Positions 17,407-26,621 of a stretch of DNA of 64,000 nt are shown piece by piece (position 1 is the stretch's first letter; each line of letters starts with the position of its first letter). Made by a program: the position numbers and the translations under genes. The notes beneath the pieces were generated by a model that had not been told where the DNA came from, did not search any database, and was given only the letters and a program-made list of their open reading frames with translations. The DNA comes from Mycobacterium rhizamassiliense. GTDB lineage: Bacteria; Actinomycetota; Actinomycetes; Mycobacteriales; Mycobacteriaceae. Where the stretch lies: the NCBI RefSeq assembly GCF_900157375.1, contig NZ_LT721901.1, positions 3,925,685 to 3,989,684 of the forward strand, in the 5' to 3' direction.

Positions 17407-18298
17407 ATTCCGTTCGGGCTTCGTGTGTTTCGTGGGCCGGCCGAACACCGGCAAGTCGACGCTGACCAACGCCCTGGTCGGCACCAAGGTGGCCATCACC
17501 TCGAAGCGCCCGCAGACCACGCGGCACACCATTCGCGGCATCGTGCACAGGGACGAGTTCCAGGTCATCCTGGTCGACACCCCCGGGCTGCACCGGCCGC
17601 GCACCCTGCTCGGCAAGCGGCTCAACGATCTGGTCCGCGACACCTACACCGAGGTCGACATCATCGGGTTGTGCATCCCGGCCGACGAGGCGATCGGGCC
17701 GGGCGATCGCTGGATCGTCGAGCAGATCCGTTCTGTGGCCCCGAAAACCACGCTGGTCGCCATCGTCACCAAGATCGACAAGGTGCCCAGAGACCGGGTG
17801 GCCGCCCAGCTGGTCGCGGTCGCCGAACTGGTGGGCGACGCCGCAGAGATCGTCCCGGTATCGGCGACCACCGGCACGCAGGTCGACGTGCTGATCGACG
17901 TGCTGGCCGCGACGCTGCCGCCCGGGCCGGCCTACTACCCCGACGGTGAGCTGACCGACGAGCCCGAGGAGGTCTTGATGGCCGAGCTCATCCGCGAGGC
18001 CGCCCTCGAGGGCGTGCGCGACGAGCTACCGCACTCCCTGGCGGTGGTCATCGACGAGGTCAACGAGCGCGAGGACCGCGACGACCTGATCGACGTGCAC
18101 GCCCTGCTCTACGTCGAGCGGGACAGCCAGAAGGGGATCATCATCGGCAAGGGCGGGGCCCGGCTGCGCGAGGTGGGTACGGCGGCCCGCGGCCAGATCG
18201 AGAAATTGCTGGGCACCAAGGTCTATCTGGACCTGCGGGTCAAGGTGGCGAAGAACTGGCAAAGCGATCCGAAACAGCTTGGCCGACTTGGTTTTTAG
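17399..18298 (+). CDS. era: Ribosome-assembly GTPase Era
   Basis: This 299-residue GTPase binds 16S rRNA and assists 30S assembly. G1 is GRPNTGKST, switch I is TTRHTIRG, G3 is DTPGLH and G4 is TKIDK. The C-terminal KH domain carries IIIGKGGARLREVG. Its ATG lies 8 nt inside the preceding gene, which indicates coupling. It faces amiA2 across a gap of 6 nt. Confidence 0.96.
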   Translation: MTEFRSGFVCFVGRPNTGKSTLTNALVGTKVAITSKRPQTTRHTIRGIVHRDEFQVILVDTPGLHRPRTLLGKRLNDLVRDTYTEVDIIGLCIPADEAIGPGDRWIVEQIRSVAPKTTLVAIVTKIDKVPRDRVAAQLVAVAELVGDAAEIVPVSATTGTQVDVLIDVLAATLPPGPAYYPDGELTDEPEEVLMAELIREAALEGVRDELPHSLAVVIDEVNEREDRDDLIDVHALLYVERDSQKGIIIGKGGARLREVGTAARGQIEKLLGTKVYLDLRVKVAKNWQSDPKQLGRLGF

Positions 18299-18304
18299 CG
18301 CACC

Positions 18305-19780
18305 TTAATCGTGCGGGCGGATGTGGTCGTGGTCCCACCACACCTGCGGCTGCTTCGTCGCCCAGCCACTGACCGCCTCCAGCTCGGCGGCCAACGAGAT
18401 CAGCATGCCCTCGCTGTTGGCGGGTCCCATCAGCTGCACACCGATCGGCAGGCCGTCGGAGGTGAACCCGGCCGGCACGTTGATCGACGGCCAGCCCAGC
18501 ACATTCCACGGCCACGTCACCGGGCAGGCCTGGATCATCGCCCGATCGGTACCGAAGCTGCCGAACCGGTCGAAGTAGCGCGCCAGCGGCGGTGGCTGGG
18601 CGGTCGTCGGCGCCAGCACCACATCGACGATGTCGAAGATCGAACCCACCCGGCGCTGCAGCGCGGGTTCGTGCAGCCGCGTGTTGCGCAAGATCGCCTG
18701 CCCCAGAAAATGGCCCGTCCGCAGATTGTCCATCGTGCGCGGGTCCAGCACGACGCCGTCGCCGAGCCGCTCCTCCCAGTCCCGCAAACCCGACGTGGAC
18801 CGGGCCAGGAAGTCCCACGCCAGCCGCACGCCGTAGTCGGGGTTGCCGGTGACGACCGTGTGGCCGAGCTGTTCGAGCCGCCTGCCCACGGCGCGGGTCG
18901 CGGCCAGGATCTCCGGATGCAGCTTGGCGCGAAAGAAGGTGTAGGGGAACCGGGTCGACAGGGCGATGTTCAGCGGGCCCGGCGCCTTGCCCACGTACTC
19001 CGACGCCGTGATCGGCGGCGGCTTGTGCCGGTCGCCCTCGACGTTGCCGGACGCCGCGTCGAGCACCAGGGCGGCGTCGGCAACCGTGCGGGCCAGCACG
19101 CCGTTGACCGTGATGCCGTTGAACGCCTCCGGCAACGGCCAGGTGGAGATCCGGCCCCGCTGCGGCTTGATGCCCACCAGATGGGTCCACGCCGCGGGGA
19201 TGCGTACGCTGCCGGCCCCGTCCGAGCCGATCGCGGCGGTGACCAGGCCCGCGGCCACCGCGGCCGCGCTGCCGCCCGACGATCCGCCCGGGGTGTGGCG
19301 GCGCGACCACGGGTTACGGGTGTGCCCGAAGCCGGGGCCGCTGGTGAACGGCCATTGCCCCAGCTCACACGTGTTGGTCTTGCCGACGATCACCGCGCCG
19401 GCGGCCTTGAGGCGGCGGACCACCTCGGCGTCCTGGGTCGCCGGCCGGACGTGCCCATCGGTGCCGAACGCCGTGGGCACGCCAGCAACGTCGACGTCGT
19501 CCTTGACCGCGATCGGTATGCCCAGCAACGGCGCCGTGTCGCCGGCGGCGCGCCGTCGGTCGGCCCGCGCGGCGTCGGCCAGGGCGGACTCGGTGAGCAC
19601 CACCCGGAACGCGTTCAGCGTCGACTGGCTTTCGTCGATCGCGTGCAGCGACTCCCGCACCAGAGTGTCGGACGTCACCCTGCGGGTGGCCAGCTGATAG
19701 AGCAGGTCAGTCAGTGTGGGCAGGCGCTGGCCACGGGACCCGGAAGGGGACCCGAAAGTAGACCCAGAAGCGCCAATCAC
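18305..19780 (-). CDS. amiA2: Amidase AmiA2
   Basis: This 491-residue amidase-signature enzyme has the Ser-cisSer-Lys triad visible as IAVKDDVDVAG (Lys), the Gly/Ser-rich HTPGGSSGGSAAAVAAG and GSDGAGSVRIPAA. It would hydrolyse carboxamides in the cytoplasm; the natural substrate is unknown. It starts at GTG 19780 by similarity to the M. tuberculosis protein, although the frame stays open upstream to 20095 across recO. It is divergent from recO with 61 nt between them. Confidence 0.9.
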   Translation of the reverse strand: MIGASGSTFGSPSGSRGQRLPTLTDLLYQLATRRVTSDTLVRESLHAIDESQSTLNAFRVVLTESALADAARADRRRAAGDTAPLLGIPIAVKDDVDVAGVPTAFGTDGHVRPATQDAEVVRRLKAAGAVIVGKTNTCELGQWPFTSGPGFGHTRNPWSRRHTPGGSSGGSAAAVAAGLVTAAIGSDGAGSVRIPAAWTHLVGIKPQRGRISTWPLPEAFNGITVNGVLARTVADAALVLDAASGNVEGDRHKPPPITASEYVGKAPGPLNIALSTRFPYTFFRAKLHPEILAATRAVGRRLEQLGHTVVTGNPDYGVRLAWDFLARSTSGLRDWEERLGDGVVLDPRTMDNLRTGHFLGQAILRNTRLHEPALQRRVGSIFDIVDVVLAPTTAQPPPLARYFDRFGSFGTDRAMIQACPVTWPWNVLGWPSINVPAGFTSDGLPIGVQLMGPANSEGMLISLAAELEAVSGWATKQPQVWWDHDHIRPHD

Positions 19781-19841
19781 GGGGTACGAGACTATCGGCG
19801 CGGATACCCGCGATGTCGCGGCGGGGTGCAAAACTGTTGAG

Positions 19842-20639
19842 ATGCGGCTATATCGAGACCGGGCAGTTGTGCTGCGCCAGCACAAGCTCGGCGAAGCCGA
19901 CCGGATCGTGACCCTGTTGACCCGTGACCACGGACTGGTTCGCGCGGTCGCCAAGGGCGTGCGCCGCACCCGCAGCAAATTCGGCGCCCGGCTGGAGCCG
20001 TTCGCGCACATCGACGTGCAGCTGCACCCCGGCCGCAACCTCGACATCGTCACCCAGGTCGTTTCCATCGACGCGTTCGCCACCGACATCGTCAACGACT
20101 ACGGCCGATACACCTGTGGGTGCGCGATGCTGGAAACCGCCGAACGCCTCGCCGGTGAGGAACGGGCGCCCGCGCCTGCCCTGCATCGGCTCACGGTGGG
20201 CGCGCTGCGGGCGGTGGCCGACGGCAACCGCCCCCGCGACCTGCTGCTGGACGCCTACCTGCTGCGGGCCATGGGCATCGCCGGGTGGGCGCCGGCGCTG
20301 ACCGAGTGCGCCCGCTGCGCCACACCAGGCCCGCATCGGGCGTTTCACATCGCCGCGGGGGGCAGCGTCTGCCCGCATTGCCGCCCGGCCGGTTCGACCA
20401 CGCCGCCGCTGGGTGTCCTGGAATTGATGTCCGCGCTGCACGACGGCGATTGGGAGGCGGCGGCCGAGGCGCCGCAGTCTCACCGCAGCCACGTCAGCGG
20501 ATTGGTGGCCGCACACCTGCAATGGCATCTGGAACGACAGCTCAAGACCCTGCCTCTGGTGGAGCGCAACTATCGGGTCGACCGCACCATCGCCGATCAG
20601 CGGGCCGCGCTGATCGGGCAGGATGAGGCTTGTGGTTAA
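19842..20639 (+). CDS. recO: DNA repair protein RecO
   Basis: This 265-residue recombination mediator helps load RecA at gaps together with RecR. It has the N-terminal OB-fold (RDRAVVLRQHKLGEADRIVTLLT) and a zinc finger of the form CxxC...CxxC (CARC and CPHC). The ATG at 19842 matches the family N-terminus. It overlaps uppS by 17 nt. Confidence 0.94.
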   Translation: MRLYRDRAVVLRQHKLGEADRIVTLLTRDHGLVRAVAKGVRRTRSKFGARLEPFAHIDVQLHPGRNLDIVTQVVSIDAFATDIVNDYGRYTCGCAMLETAERLAGEERAPAPALHRLTVGALRAVADGNRPRDLLLDAYLLRAMGIAGWAPALTECARCATPGPHRAFHIAAGGSVCPHCRPAGSTTPPLGVLELMSALHDGDWEAAAEAPQSHRSHVSGLVAAHLQWHLERQLKTLPLVERNYRVDRTIADQRAALIGQDEACG

Positions 20640-21519
20640 GGAGCGAAAGGGAAGGTCCATCGACTTCCCGCAACTACCCGCCGCGCCCGACGACTATCCG
20701 ACCTTTCCGGACAAGTCGACGTGGCCGGTGCCGTTCCCGGACTTGCCGCCCTCCGCCGACGGTGGCCCACGCCGGCCACCGCAACACATTTCGAAGGCGG
20801 CCGCGCCGCAGATCCCGGCGGAGCGATTGCCCAATCATGTGGCCATCGTGATGGACGGCAACGGCCGCTGGGCCACCAAGCAGGGCTTGACCCGAACCGA
20901 CGGTCACAAGGCGGGCGAGGCGGTCGTCATCGACATCGTCTGTGGTGCAATCGAAATCGGGATCAAGTGGCTCAGCCTCTACGCCTTCTCCACCGAGAAC
21001 TGGAAGCGCTCGCCCGAGGAGGTCCGCTTCCTGATGGGTTTCAACCGCGACGTGGTGCGCATGCGCCGGGTGAACCTGCAGGCGATCGGGGTCAATATCC
21101 GTTGGGTGGGTTCGCGGCCGCGCCTGTGGCGCAGCGTGATCAACGAATTGGCGATCGCGGAGGAGATGACCAAGCACAACGACGTCATCACCGTCAACTA
21201 CTGCGTCAACTACGGCGGCCGCGCCGAAATCGCGGATGCCACACGGGAAATCGCACGCCTGGCCGCCGCGGGCCGGCTCAACCCGGAGCGCATCAACGAG
21301 GCGACGATCGCGCACCATCTGCAGCGCCCCGACATCCCCGACGTCGACCTGTTTCTGCGGAGCTCGGGGGAGCAGCGCACCAGCAATTTCATGTTGTGGC
21401 AGGCGGCGTACGCCGAATTCATCTTTCAGGACAAGCTGTGGCCCGACTACGACCGTCGCGATCTATGGGCGGCCTGCGAGGAGTATGCGGACCGCAATCG
21501 ACGGTTCGGGAGCGCATAG
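20623..21519 (+). CDS. uppS: Decaprenyl diphosphate synthase (cis-prenyltransferase) UppS
   Basis: This enzyme of about 298 residues makes long-chain (decaprenyl) diphosphate, the lipid carrier for arabinogalactan and peptidoglycan. Conserved regions are HVAIVMDGNGRWA, SLYAFSTENWKR, NYCVNYGGR and DLFLRSSGEQR. The ATG at 20623 lies within the end of recO; a GTG at 20632 is an alternative start. The stop overlaps the next start (TAGTG). Confidence 0.94.
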   Translation: MRLVVKERKGRSIDFPQLPAAPDDYPTFPDKSTWPVPFPDLPPSADGGPRRPPQHISKAAAPQIPAERLPNHVAIVMDGNGRWATKQGLTRTDGHKAGEAVVIDIVCGAIEIGIKWLSLYAFSTENWKRSPEEVRFLMGFNRDVVRMRRVNLQAIGVNIRWVGSRPRLWRSVINELAIAEEMTKHNDVITVNYCVNYGGRAEIADATREIARLAAAGRLNPERINEATIAHHLQRPDIPDVDLFLRSSGEQRTSNFMLWQAAYAEFIFQDKLWPDYDRRDLWAACEEYADRNRRFGSA

Positions 21520-21920
21520 TGCCATCACTGCAGGAGCGGCTGGATTCCATCTTTCGCGACGTGTTGCCCGTCGAACACGAATCCGACGGCGCCATAACGG
21601 TTCACCACGATGGCACCTTCGCCTCGCTGCGGGTGGTGAACATCGCCGAGGACCTGGACCTGGTGTCGCTCACCCAGATCGTGGCGTGGGATCTGCCGCT
21701 GACCAAGAAGATCAGCGATCGGGTGGCCAAGCAGGCGCACGACAGCAACTTCGGCACGGTGACCCTGGTCGAGAAGGACAGGGGCAAGACCCGCAAGACC
21801 GCGGATGTCATGCAGCGGTACAACTTTCCCGGTGCCGGCCTGACCGACGACGCCCTGCGCACGCTGATCCTGCTGGTGCTCGACGCGGGCGCCCAACTGC
21901 GCCACGCGCTGGTTTCCTAA
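21519..21920 (+). CDS. Conserved mycobacterial protein (Rv2360c-like)
   Basis: This 133-residue soluble protein starts at GTG 21519, overlapping the uppS stop by 1 nt. The sequence (SLQERLDSIF, HDGTFASLRVVNIAEDLDLVS) has the look of a YbjN/secretion-chaperone-like alpha-beta fold, but that is only a visual impression. No catalytic motif is evident. It is convergent with zur across 41 nt. Position and length match Rv2360c. Confidence 0.8.
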   Translation: MPSLQERLDSIFRDVLPVEHESDGAITVHHDGTFASLRVVNIAEDLDLVSLTQIVAWDLPLTKKISDRVAKQAHDSNFGTVTLVEKDRGKTRKTADVMQRYNFPGAGLTDDALRTLILLVLDAGAQLRHALVS

Positions 21921-21961
21921 CGCGAGCGCCCGGCTGGCCGGGCATTGGCGCACCTAATGGC

Positions 21962-22354
21962 TCAGGACCGGCACTCCGAACAGGTCCCGAAGATCTCGAT
22001 CGTGTGGCTGACGTCGGTGAAGCCGTGCTGAGCGGCCACCTGCGCGGCCCACTCTTCGACCTCGTGGCCGCCCACCTCGATGGTGGCGCCACAGGCGCGG
22101 CAGACCAGGTGGTGGTGGTGGTGCTCGGAGCACCGGCGGTAGACAGATTCGCCCGTGTCGGTGCGCAACGTGTCGACCATTCCGGCGGCGGCCATGGACT
22201 GCAGCGTCCGGTAGACGGTGGTCAGCCCGATGTTCTCGCCGCGGCGGCGCAGCTCGTCGTGCAGCTCCTGGGCCGAGCGGAATTCGTCGAGCGTGTCCAG
22301 CAGGGAGGCGATCGCCGCCCGCTGCCGGGTGGAGCGAACCGTCACTTCTGCCAT
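21962..22354 (-). CDS. zur: Zinc uptake regulator Zur (FurB)
   Basis: This 130-residue Fur-family repressor controls zinc uptake and alternative ribosomal protein genes when zinc is bound. The winged helix (RSAQELHDELRRRGENIGLTTVYRTLQ), the His-rich metal site (CSEHHHHHLVCRACG) and the C-terminal CSEC pair are all intact. It starts at ATG 22354 by comparison with M. tuberculosis FurB. smtB lies 73 nt upstream on the same strand, so they are probably co-transcribed. Confidence 0.95.
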   Translation of the reverse strand: MAEVTVRSTRQRAAIASLLDTLDEFRSAQELHDELRRRGENIGLTTVYRTLQSMAAAGMVDTLRTDTGESVYRRCSEHHHHHLVCRACGATIEVGGHEVEEWAAQVAAQHGFTDVSHTIEIFGTCSECRS

Positions 22355-22427
22355 CGGCGCCGCTTTCCCCCGCAAGCGGGAGGTGCCCCCACCTCATCGC
22401 TTCGCTCTGCATCGTCGGCGGCGCGAC

Positions 22428-22811
22428 TCACGGGGTGTCCTCGCTGGCGTGCGCCACGGCGTCGACGACGATGTGCGCCAGGTGATGGTCGGCCAGCCGG
22501 TAGAGCACTTCGCGGCCGGACCGTTCCCCGGTGACCACACCGGCGGCCTTGAGGATCTTCAGGTGCTGGCTGACCAGGGGCTGCGGCACCCCGAGGGCGT
22601 CCACCAGTTCGTGGACGCAGCGGTGCGACTCGCGCAGTTGCAGCACGATGGCGATGCGCACGGGCGCGGCCAGCGCGCGCAGCAGCTCGCCGGCGGCGTC
22701 GAGGATCTCGCGCTGTGGCGGCACCGGGTATTCGACGAATCGGGAATGGCCCCCGGTACCAGACCCACCATGTTCATGGGCAACGGTCGGCGTTGAGGAG
22801 GACATCACCAT
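22428..22811 (-). CDS. smtB: ArsR/SmtB-family metal-sensing repressor SmtB
   Basis: This 127-residue winged-helix repressor releases DNA when zinc binds. The recognition region is HELVDALGVPQPLVSQHLKIL. The C-terminal helix with DHHLAHIVVDAVAHA carries the alpha-5 metal ligands. It is the first gene of the smtB-zur pair, so that high zinc induces zur. The start at 22811 has overlapping alternatives in the first codons. Confidence 0.93.
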   Translation of the reverse strand: MVMSSSTPTVAHEHGGSGTGGHSRFVEYPVPPQREILDAAGELLRALAAPVRIAIVLQLRESHRCVHELVDALGVPQPLVSQHLKILKAAGVVTGERSGREVLYRLADHHLAHIVVDAVAHASEDTP

Positions 22812-22881
22812 GCGAGCGTCATCACCTCAAGAAAGTGCCGGATAGGAGCAGTCCCCACAGTAGGGAACGACTTCCACTGTC

Positions 22882-22901
22882 ACATGCATGATGACGCATG
22901 T
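22882..22901. promoter_or_regulatory. Inverted repeat upstream of smtB, candidate metal-regulator operator
   Basis: ACATGC (22882-22887), 8 nt, then GCATGT (22896-22901) form a 6-bp perfect palindrome about 70-90 nt upstream of smtB and before glyS. ArsR/SmtB repressors bind such palindromes near their own promoters. The assignment is inferred from position only. Confidence 0.3.
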
Positions 22902-23002
22902 CAAAGACCACCGCCGCGGCCGATACCATGACTGAGGTTTTTCGTGCGGCCCGTCGCGGCCGCACCTGTCTGCCTTATCGGAGAAAGGGAGTGGACTACC
23001 CC

Positions 23003-24382
23003 GTGGCGTCCGTCATCGACACCGTCGTCAACCTGGCCAAACGGCGGGGCTTCGTCTTTCCCTCTGGCGAGATCTACGGCGGAACCAAGTCCGCCTGGGA
23101 CTACGGGCCGCTGGGCGTTGAGCTCAAGGAGAACATCAAGCGGCAGTGGTGGCGCACGGTGGTCACCGGCCGCGACGACGTCGTCGGGCTCGATTCGTCG
23201 ATCATCCTGCCGCGTCAGGTCTGGGTGGCCTCCGGCCACGTCGAGGTCTTCAACGACCCGCTGGTCGAGTCGCTGATCACCCACAAGCGCTACCGCGCCG
23301 ACCACCTCATCGAGGCGTACGAGGCCAAGCACGGGCATCCGCCACCCAATGGGCTGGCCGATATCCGAGACCCGGAGACCGGCGAGCCGGGCCAGTGGAC
23401 CGAGCCGCGCGAGTTCAACATGATGCTCAAGACGTATCTCGGGCCCATCGAGACCGAGGAGGGGCTGCACTATCTGCGCCCCGAGACCGCGCAGGGCATC
23501 TTCGTCAACTTCGCCAACGTGGTGACCACCGCCCGCCGCAAGCCGCCGTTCGGTATCGCCCAGATCGGCAAGAGCTTCCGCAACGAGATCACCCCGGGGA
23601 ACTTCATCTTCCGCACCCGCGAGTTCGAGCAGATGGAGATGGAATTCTTCGTCGAGCCCTCGACGGCGAAGGAGTGGCACCAGTACTGGATCGACGCCCG
23701 CCATCAGTGGTACATCGATCTCGGCATCAATCCGGAGAACCTGCGCCTCTACGAGCACGCCAAAGAAAAGTTGTCGCACTACTCCGACCGAACCGTCGAC
23801 GTCGAATACAAATTCGGCTTCCAGGGCAACCCGTGGGGTGAACTGGAAGGCGTGGCCAACCGAACCGACTTCGACTTGTCAACGCACGCAAAGCATTCCG
23901 GTGCCGACCTGTCGTTCTACGACCAGGTCACCGACACCAGGTACACGCCGTACGTCATCGAGCCGGCGGCGGGGCTGACCCGGTCGTTCATGGCGTTTCT
24001 GATCGACGCCTACACCGAGGACGAGGCGCCGAATGCCAAGGGCGGCATGGACAAGCGCACGGTGCTGCGGCTCGACCCGCGGCTGGCGCCGGTCAAGGCC
24101 GCGGTGCTGCCGTTGTCGCGACACGCGGACCTGAGCCCCAAGGCCCGCGATCTGGCCGCCGAATTGCGCAAGTCCTGGAACATCGACTTCGACGACGCCG
24201 GCGCGATCGGCCGACGCTATCGGCGCCAGGACGAAATCGGCACGCCATACTGCGTGACCGTGGATTTCGACTCCCTGGACGACAACGCCGTCACAGTGCG
24301 CGAACGCGACGCGATGACGCAGGAGCGGGTCGCGATCGATGCCGTCGCCGACTACCTGGCGGTGCGGCTCAAGGGCAGTTAG
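23003..24382 (+). CDS. glyS: Glycyl-tRNA synthetase (alpha2 type)
   Basis: This class II synthetase of about 459 residues charges tRNA-Gly. Motif 1 is in DYGPLGVELKENIK, motif 2 is FRNEITPGNFIFRTREFEQMEMEFF and motif 3 is GLTRSFMAFL. The start is uncertain. GTG 23003 gives the family N-terminus (VASVIDTVVNLAKR), with AGAAAGG 14 nt upstream. GTG 22991 adds four residues but sits only 2 nt after the same site. The open frame to 22898 is not conserved. Confidence 0.93.
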   Translation: MASVIDTVVNLAKRRGFVFPSGEIYGGTKSAWDYGPLGVELKENIKRQWWRTVVTGRDDVVGLDSSIILPRQVWVASGHVEVFNDPLVESLITHKRYRADHLIEAYEAKHGHPPPNGLADIRDPETGEPGQWTEPREFNMMLKTYLGPIETEEGLHYLRPETAQGIFVNFANVVTTARRKPPFGIAQIGKSFRNEITPGNFIFRTREFEQMEMEFFVEPSTAKEWHQYWIDARHQWYIDLGINPENLRLYEHAKEKLSHYSDRTVDVEYKFGFQGNPWGELEGVANRTDFDLSTHAKHSGADLSFYDQVTDTRYTPYVIEPAAGLTRSFMAFLIDAYTEDEAPNAKGGMDKRTVLRLDPRLAPVKAAVLPLSRHADLSPKARDLAAELRKSWNIDFDDAGAIGRRYRRQDEIGTPYCVTVDFDSLDDNAVTVRERDAMTQERVAIDAVADYLAVRLKGS

Positions 24383-24403
24383 CCCAACTCGCGCGGATTG
24401 TTT

Positions 24404-24423
24404 GCGCGAAAGCGCGGATTTTT
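24404..24423 (+). terminator. Probable Rho-independent terminator of glyS
   Basis: GCGC-GAAA-GCGC (24404-24415) is followed by GGATTTTT, 22 nt after the glyS stop. The stem is short (4 bp plus weak flanks), but the GNRA-like loop and the T run support it. Confidence 0.5.
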
Positions 24424-24438
24424 AGCCCGCCGGAGCCT

Positions 24439-24444
24439 TAAGAT
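24439..24444 (+). promoter_or_regulatory. Candidate -10 element for the PPE gene
   Basis: TAAGAT lies about 97 nt before the PPE start, directly after the glyS terminator. I see no convincing -35. This is a weak call made from the hexamer and its position. Confidence 0.3.
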
Positions 24445-24540
24445 CGACGCAATAATGGCGTTTCCGGTCGCCGCTGGTGACTGTCGGGGTGTTTGTGGTC
24501 GTCGGGGAGCCGTTGCTGAGTTGGATGTACTGGGGTTGCG

Positions 24541-25707
24541 ATGGTTCCGGAGTTCATGTTTCTACCCCCGGAGATCAATTCTGGCCTGATGTTTGGTGGT
24601 GCTGGAGCCGGGTCGCTGTTCGCGGCCGCCGCGGCCTGGGCCGAATTGGCATCGAATCTGTCGTTGTCCGCGTCGTCGTTCAGCTCGGTGATATCGGGCC
24701 TGACCAGCGGTAACTGGACGGGCCCTTCGGCCGACGCGATGGCCCAGGCGGCGGTGCCCTACCTGCAGTGGCTGGGCGCGGCGGTGAGCCACGCCGAAGG
24801 CGCGGCGATGCAGGCGCAGGTGGCCGCCTCGGCGTTCGAAGCCGCTTTTGCGGCCACGGTGCACCCGACGGCGGTGGCGACGAATCGGACGACGTTGATG
24901 ACATTGGTCGCGACGAACATCCTGGGCCAGAACACCGCGGCCATCTTCGCCACCGAACTCGAGTACATCGAGATGTGGATTCAGGATGTCTTCGCGATGT
25001 TCGGCTATCACGCGGGAGCATCGTCGGTGGCCGCGGCACTCCCGACGATCACCTCGGCGCCGACGGGTCTCGCGGGTTTGTTCACGGCGCCGCTGTCGAA
25101 TTTCGTGTCGTCGATCGGATCATTGCTGGGCCCGAGCTTTGCGCCGTTGGTTTCCGTTGCGCAGTCCGCCATCACCGAGGTGGGGTCGTTGGTCTCGTCG
25201 GTGCCGGTGTCGTCGCTGGTCTCGGTGGCCCAGCTCGGGGTGTATCCGGCCAGCGGGGTATTGCCGCCGATGATGGCGCTGGCGCACGGCGCCACGCCCG
25301 TGGCGTCCGTGGCGGGTGCGGCGGGTGTGGCTGGTGCGGCGGGTGTGCTCGCCGCCGACGGTCCCGGGCTGGTCGGATCGACCGCCCCGGCCATGCAAGC
25401 GCTCGGTGGCAGTGGGGGATTCGGCTCGGCGATGTCGGCCGGTTTGGGGTCGGCGCGGTTCGTGGGGGCCATCTCGGTTCCCCCGACCTGGCAGGGGTCG
25501 CTCCCAACCCGAATCGGCGTGTTGCCGGGCGTCTCGGTTACGCCCACCGGCAGCGCAGGCCCCGCGGGTGTGCCCGTGATGTCGGGCGCGTCCCGTGGTC
25601 CCGGCGCCCGCCCGGGCATCCCCGGTGCGGCGGGCCGCGGCGGGCCGCACGCAAAGCATGTGGTGCAGACGCGGCCCCGCGTGGTGCCGCGGACCGAAGC
25701 CGGCTGA
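24541..25707 (+). CDS. PPE-family protein, SVP subfamily
   Basis: This 388-residue protein has an N-terminal PPE domain (FLPPEINSGLMFGGAGAGSL onward, about 175 residues). The C-terminal region is Gly/Ala/Val-rich and includes SVPPTWQGSLP, the SVPxxWxxxxP motif of the SVP subgroup. PPE proteins are exported by ESX type VII systems, usually as PE-PPE dimers. No PE gene lies upstream, so its partner must be elsewhere if there is one. It sits after glyS where PPE40 lies in M. tuberculosis. Confidence 0.9.
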   Translation: MVPEFMFLPPEINSGLMFGGAGAGSLFAAAAAWAELASNLSLSASSFSSVISGLTSGNWTGPSADAMAQAAVPYLQWLGAAVSHAEGAAMQAQVAASAFEAAFAATVHPTAVATNRTTLMTLVATNILGQNTAAIFATELEYIEMWIQDVFAMFGYHAGASSVAAALPTITSAPTGLAGLFTAPLSNFVSSIGSLLGPSFAPLVSVAQSAITEVGSLVSSVPVSSLVSVAQLGVYPASGVLPPMMALAHGATPVASVAGAAGVAGAAGVLAADGPGLVGSTAPAMQALGGSGGFGSAMSAGLGSARFVGAISVPPTWQGSLPTRIGVLPGVSVTPTGSAGPAGVPVMSGASRGPGARPGIPGAAGRGGPHAKHVVQTRPRVVPRTEAG

Positions 25708-26270
25708 CGGCAAGTCCGCCGCTGCCGACCCCGAATACCGCTCTACCGCAACGCGATCCGGCACCCAGGGTGCCCGGACAGCGGCCCGGGGGCGATCGGG
25801 CCCCGTCATTCGGAGATTTTCCTATTTCGCTTGGATCAATGGCACCGGCGTACCAAATCAGGAAATGCAGAATTGGCCATTGCGAATTACGATCCCCGCG
25901 GAACCGTAAACCCGAATTGAACGCGCGCGTTGACAGAAATCTAACCCCGCCCGGCCCGCGATTTCGGCCAGGATTTCGCGACCCGGCGGCAGGATTGCCC
26001 CGATTGCCAAAGACGGCGGAACACATTGCCCAGCAAGGGCTTTCGCAGGTTAATCGCTTACCTATGATACTAAAAGTACCGAAATTAGCTGAATCACATA
26101 CTGGCAGCGCGTGATCCGCGCGGCGCTTGCCGCCGATCCATATTCAACAGAAGGAAAATAACGAATTCCCATAGTTTTTCCCCAGGTTTGATTTACGATT
26201 ACCTCGGGCTCGGCGGTGATTTCTTAGCCGCTGAGTTCGGCAGTACAGATCAGGCGTGGAAGGGGGCGGC
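25708..26270. other. 563-nt intergenic region, AT-richer than its surroundings
   Basis: No convincing gene is visible. The stretch from about 26050 to 26210 is distinctly AT-rich for this genome, with several A and T runs. It probably holds the promoter of the small gene at 26271. It may mark an old insertion or deletion site, since in M. tuberculosis this neighbourhood holds plc genes. Confidence 0.5.
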
Positions 26271-26537
26271 ATGTTATTGCCTCTCGGTTCGCCGTTGCCA
26301 GATGATTCTGTGTTAGCCGTTCGGGGTGAGTCGGGGTTGCTTGGCTCCTTGTCAGTGCCGCTCGTTTGGGGCGTGGCTGTTCCACCGGACGACTACGACC
26401 ACTGGGCGCCGGTGCCGCAAGACGGTGCCGACGTCGAGGACACAGCGGGCAGCGAGCTGAGTTCGGAAGAGTGGGGGCAGTTCACGAAGCTGCCGCGCAG
26501 GAATGGCGTCGTCCCGCACTCACCGGCAGCTGGTTAG
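26271..26537 (+). CDS. Small hypothetical protein
   Basis: This 88-residue acidic protein (MLLPLGSPLPDDSVLAVRGE...) is one I do not recognise. The ATG at 26271 follows GAAGGGGGCGG at good spacing; an in-frame ATG at 26256 is inside that site. There is no signal peptide or membrane segment. It ends 20 nt before a strong hairpin and converges on the TPM-domain gene. Confidence 0.5.
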   Translation: MLLPLGSPLPDDSVLAVRGESGLLGSLSVPLVWGVAVPPDDYDHWAPVPQDGADVEDTAGSELSSEEWGQFTKLPRRNGVVPHSPAAG

Positions 26538-26557
26538 CGCAGCATCCGCTTAAGCAT

Positions 26558-26600
26558 GTAGACCGTCGGCCTGGGGGGGGAATCAGGGCCGACGGTCTAC
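26558..26600. terminator. Perfect 14-bp stem-loop between convergent genes
   Basis: GTAGACCGTCGGCC (26558-26571) and its exact complement GGCCGACGGTCTAC (26587-26600) flank a 15-nt G-rich loop. The element lies between the small gene and the convergent TPM gene. It has no T tract, as is common for mycobacterial terminators, and is probably bidirectional. Confidence 0.6.
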
Positions 26601-26621
26601 TAAGCGTGTCGAGGCAGCGCC

